NCBI GenBank assembly: GCA_947057505.1
Contig: CAMSEM010000020.1
Span: 1 to 17,049, forward strand
Length of the DNA: 17,049 bases
Direction: 5' to 3'
DNA from: an uncultured Clostridium sp.
GTDB lineage: Bacteria > Bacillota > Clostridia > TANB77 > CAG-508
A model generated the notes under the pieces. That model was not told where the DNA came from. It worked only from the letters and a program-made list of their open reading frames with translations, and made no database searches. This document shows positions 15,037-17,049 of this stretch, in pieces (the stretch's first letter is position 1; each line of letters opens with the position of its first letter). The translations under genes and the position numbers were made by a program.

Positions 15037-16086
15037 TTATTCTTCTGTTTCCTCTTTTTGTTCTTCTTCATCTACTAAGCTTTTTTCAAATGCTTGTGCA
15101 TAGTTATCTCTAATTTTCTTTTCTATTTCTGCAGCTATTTCAGGGTTTTCTGCTAGATATCTTTTTGCATTTTCTCTACCTTGTCCAATTCTGTCAGTAT
15201 TGTAGCTAAACCATGAACCACTTTTTTCTATAATGTCTAAGTTAACGGCAATATCTAAAATGTTACCTTCTCTTGAAACACCTTTCCCATAAATAATATC
15301 AAATTCAGCCTCTCTAAATGGTGGTGCAACTTTATTTTTTACTACTTTGGCTCTTGTACGATTACCTATTACTTCTCCATCTTGTTTTAGGCTTTCTATT
15401 CTTCTAATGTCTAATCTAACAGATGAATAGAATTTTAATGCCCTACCTCCAGGAGTTGTTTCTGGATTTCCAAACATAACCCCCACTTTTTCTCTTAATT
15501 GGTTAATAAATACAATAACACATTTTGATTTATTAATAACACCTGCTAATTTTCTTAGTGCTTGAGACATTAATCTTGCTTGTAAACCAACATGTGCATC
15601 TCCCATATCTCCATCTATTTCTGCCTTTGGAACTAGTGCTGCAACTGAGTCTACTACTACAATATCTAATGCACCACTTCTAACTAAAGCTTCTGCAATT
15701 TCTAATGCTTGCTCTCCTGTATCTGGTTGAGATACAATTAGATTATCAATATCTACGCCTAAATGTTTTGCATAAACTGGATCTAAGGCATGCTCTGCAT
15801 CTATAAATGCCGCCTCTCCGCCCATTTTTTGTGCTTCTGCAATCATATGTAACGCAATTGTAGTTTTACCAGAAGATTCTGGTCCAAATACCTCTATAAT
15901 TCTACCTCTAGGAATTCCACCAATTCCTAGTGCAATATCTAAACTTAAAGCTCCTGTTGGAATTGCTTCAACATTCATAGCTGAAAAATCCCCTAACTTC
16001 ATAACAGAACCTTTTCCAAATTGTTTTTCAATTTGACCTAATGCTGCTTCTAATGCTTTCATTTTTTCTGAATTTTCATTACTCAT
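15037..16086 (-). CDS. recA: Recombinase A
   Basis: A 349-residue RecA of standard length. It forms ATP-dependent filaments on single-stranded DNA for strand exchange and triggers LexA self-cleavage in the SOS response. Walker A is G68-P-E-S-S-G-K-T75, Walker B lies in L-D-I-V-V-V-D-S-V, and the DNA-binding loops contain G-D-A-H-V-G-L-Q-A-R and the L2 region M-F-G-N-P-E-T-T-P-G-G-R-A-L-K-F. The start follows GGGAGG closely, and M-S-N-E-N-S-E-K-M-K-A-L fits the family. The C-terminus ends in the usual acidic tail (E-E-E-Q-K-E-E-T-E-E). It is the first gene of the recA-recX-scpA-ytfI-ytfJ block. Confidence 0.99.
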   Translation of the reverse strand: MSNENSEKMKALEAALGQIEKQFGKGSVMKLGDFSAMNVEAIPTGALSLDIALGIGGIPRGRIIEVFGPESSGKTTIALHMIAEAQKMGGEAAFIDAEHALDPVYAKHLGVDIDNLIVSQPDTGEQALEIAEALVRSGALDIVVVDSVAALVPKAEIDGDMGDAHVGLQARLMSQALRKLAGVINKSKCVIVFINQLREKVGVMFGNPETTPGGRALKFYSSVRLDIRRIESLKQDGEVIGNRTRAKVVKNKVAPPFREAEFDIIYGKGVSREGNILDIAVNLDIIEKSGSWFSYNTDRIGQGRENAKRYLAENPEIAAEIEKKIRDNYAQAFEKSLVDEEEQKEETEE

Positions 16087-16106
16087 TATTTTTTCCTCCC
16101 AATATT

Positions 16107-16120
16107 AAAACGAATGTTTG
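16107..16120 (-). promoter_or_regulatory. Probable LexA (SOS) operator of recA
   Basis: The minus-strand sequence CAAACATTCGTTTT matches the Gram-positive LexA box CGAACRNRYGTTYG at 11 of 14 positions and keeps the AAC-N4-GTT core. It starts 5 bases downstream of the -10 box, overlapping the expected transcription start, a repressing position. Confidence 0.65.
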
Positions 16121-16125
16121 TATTT

Positions 16126-16153
16126 ATTATATCTTATAAAAAAATATTGTCAA
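16126..16153 (-). promoter_or_regulatory. recA promoter, consensus sigma-A type
   Basis: On the minus strand a perfect TTGACA (16153-16148) and a perfect TATAAT (16131-16126) are separated by 16 bases, 39 bases upstream of the recA ATG. A consensus promoter with an operator suits a strongly inducible gene. Confidence 0.85.
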
Positions 16154-16225
16154 GCCTTTTTTGAAAATTTTTTCATTATTCCTATAACTGTTTAATTTTT
16201 GCTACTTATAAAGCCTTGTACTATA

Positions 16226-16263
16226 GCTATTTTAATTTTGCTTAATAGCAAAATTAAAATAGC
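16226..16263. repeat. Perfect 17-bp palindrome upstream of recA
   Basis: 16226-16242 and 16247-16263 are perfect inverted repeats with a TAAT loop. A small CATCA/TGATG stem (16263-16267 with 16275-16279) adjoins it. No T run follows on either strand, so it is a poor terminator for the solute-binding protein gene ending at 16337. Confidence 0.6.
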
Positions 16264-16336
16264 ATCAGTATCCATGATGTATTGGAAAAATTACTCTATT
16301 ACAAAACTTTTTAATTTAAAGTAACTAAATAATTAT

Positions 16337-17049
16337 TTATTCTTGCCTATACCAATTAGAAAAATTATAATAAATATTATAATGATTTGGTGTAATTTCT
16401 CCTCTAAAGCTCGTAGAATATGCAATAACTTCTTGGTTTGTATATAAACCTATATAGGGCACTTCTTTTTTATAAATTTCAAATATACGCTTATATTTTT
16501 CTTTTCTTAATTCTTCTTCTGTTATATTATTTAATTGTGTTAAAATAGTGTTTATTTCCTCATTTTCATAATTTGCTAAATTGCCTTGTGCAAAAAAGCT
16601 AGTTAAATCTGGAGAAAACGAAGTATAAACTCCAGTTATGAGCATTTCATATTCATGATTTGTCAAAACTTCTTGATACTTTTCATTTGTTATTTCCTCT
16701 ACTTTAATTTTAATACCTAATTCCTCTAGTTGCGTTTTTATTTCATTTGCAACTTTTATTCTCTGTTCATTTTCTTTACTAACGAACAATGTAATATTAA
16801 TTGTTTTAGTTTGCCCTTCTATTTCCTTTTGCCAAAATCCATTGTCATATTTCCAACCAGCTTCTTCTAAAACTTTTTTGGCCTTTGTGACATTAGACTT
16901 ATATGTCATCTCTATATCCTTTAACAAGTAACTTTTAGAATCTATTGGAAAACAACTAGCTGTTACTTTATTTTCCAAACTTGCTACTATTATTTTCTCT
17001 TGGTCTAAAGCTAATTCTATAGCTTTTCTAATTTCTTCAAATTGCATCA
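16337..17049 (-). CDS. Extracellular solute-binding protein, family 5 (peptide/nickel type), 3' part only
   Basis: The last 237 or so residues of an SBP_bac_5 (OppA/DppA-like) protein, the substrate-capturing lipoprotein of an ABC importer, usually for oligopeptides. The visible part starts in the segment F-E-E-I-R-K-A-I-E-L-A-L-D-Q-E, typical of the second lobe. It contains A-K-K-V-L-E-E-A-G-W, which precedes the conserved hinge region, then Y-E-M-L-I-T-G-V and a C-terminal Y-K-R-I-F-E-I-Y-K-K-E-V-P-Y-I-G-L-Y segment. The ATG at 17047 is almost certainly internal; the gene continues past the window edge, and signal peptide and lipobox are not visible. No permease or ATPase gene lies downstream here. 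Confidence 0.88.
   Translation of the reverse strand, partial: MQFEEIRKAIELALDQEKIIVASLENKVTASCFPIDSKSYLLKDIEMTYKSNVTKAKKVLEEAGWKYDNGFWQKEIEGQTKTINITLFVSKENEQRIKVANEIKTQLEELGIKIKVEEITNEKYQEVLTNHEYEMLITGVYTSFSPDLTSFFAQGNLANYENEEINTILTQLNNITEEELRKEKYKRIFEIYKKEVPYIGLYTNQEVIAYSTSFRGEITPNHYNIYYNFSNWYRQE

Noticed and set aside
16226..16263. Terminator of the solute-binding protein gene
   Set aside because: The palindrome is perfect but has no T run on the minus strand and lies 74 bases past the stop codon.

Overview
The window looks like chromosomal DNA of an AT-rich, Gram-positive clostridium-type bacterium. The evidence is strong AGGAGG-type ribosome binding sites, Lys/Asn/Ile-rich proteins, a zinc-type L31, a GerW/YtfJ sporulation-type protein, the recA-recX-scpA-ytfI-ytfJ order, and an N-terminally extended nucleoside kinase common in Clostridia. 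It holds no rRNA, tRNA, CRISPR array or recognisable transposase.

Layout. Positions 1-130 are a relatively GC-rich piece with a palindrome. Positions 213-2665 (+) encode a U32-family/DUF3656 protein whose reading frame is broken twice. Positions 2751-3060 (-) encode a small zinc-ribbon RNHCP protein whose frame is broken once. A long imperfect hairpin lies at 3098-3266. A minus-strand block then carries the nucleoside kinase (3283-4923), mutS (5031-7646) and miaB (7625-9055). Next come rpmE and a small membrane protein, each behind its own near-consensus promoter. Two plus-strand envelope genes follow: a VanW-domain protein and a D-Ala-D-Ala carboxypeptidase. They converge on a minus-strand block, in transcription order recA, recX, scpA, ytfI, ytfJ. 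The 3' part of a family 5 solute-binding protein gene runs off the right edge.

How the genes work together. Much of the block is housekeeping: mismatch repair (mutS), tRNA hypermodification (miaB), recombination with its modulator (recA, recX) and chromosome organisation (scpA). The recA promoter carries a probable LexA/SOS box.

Most interesting signal. All three broken frames have the same form. At each, the zero-frame codon is CGG (Arg), and skipping its C restores the family-conserved protein by reading the next three bases as a Gly codon (GGA, GGT, GGA). By eye I find no other zero-frame CGG in roughly 5,000 codons of this window, although all other Arg codons occur and CGG occurs out of frame. 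This fits +1 frameshifting (or four-base decoding) at an unassigned or starved CGG codon. Because all three sites lie in the first 3 kb, sequence error near a contig end must be excluded first.
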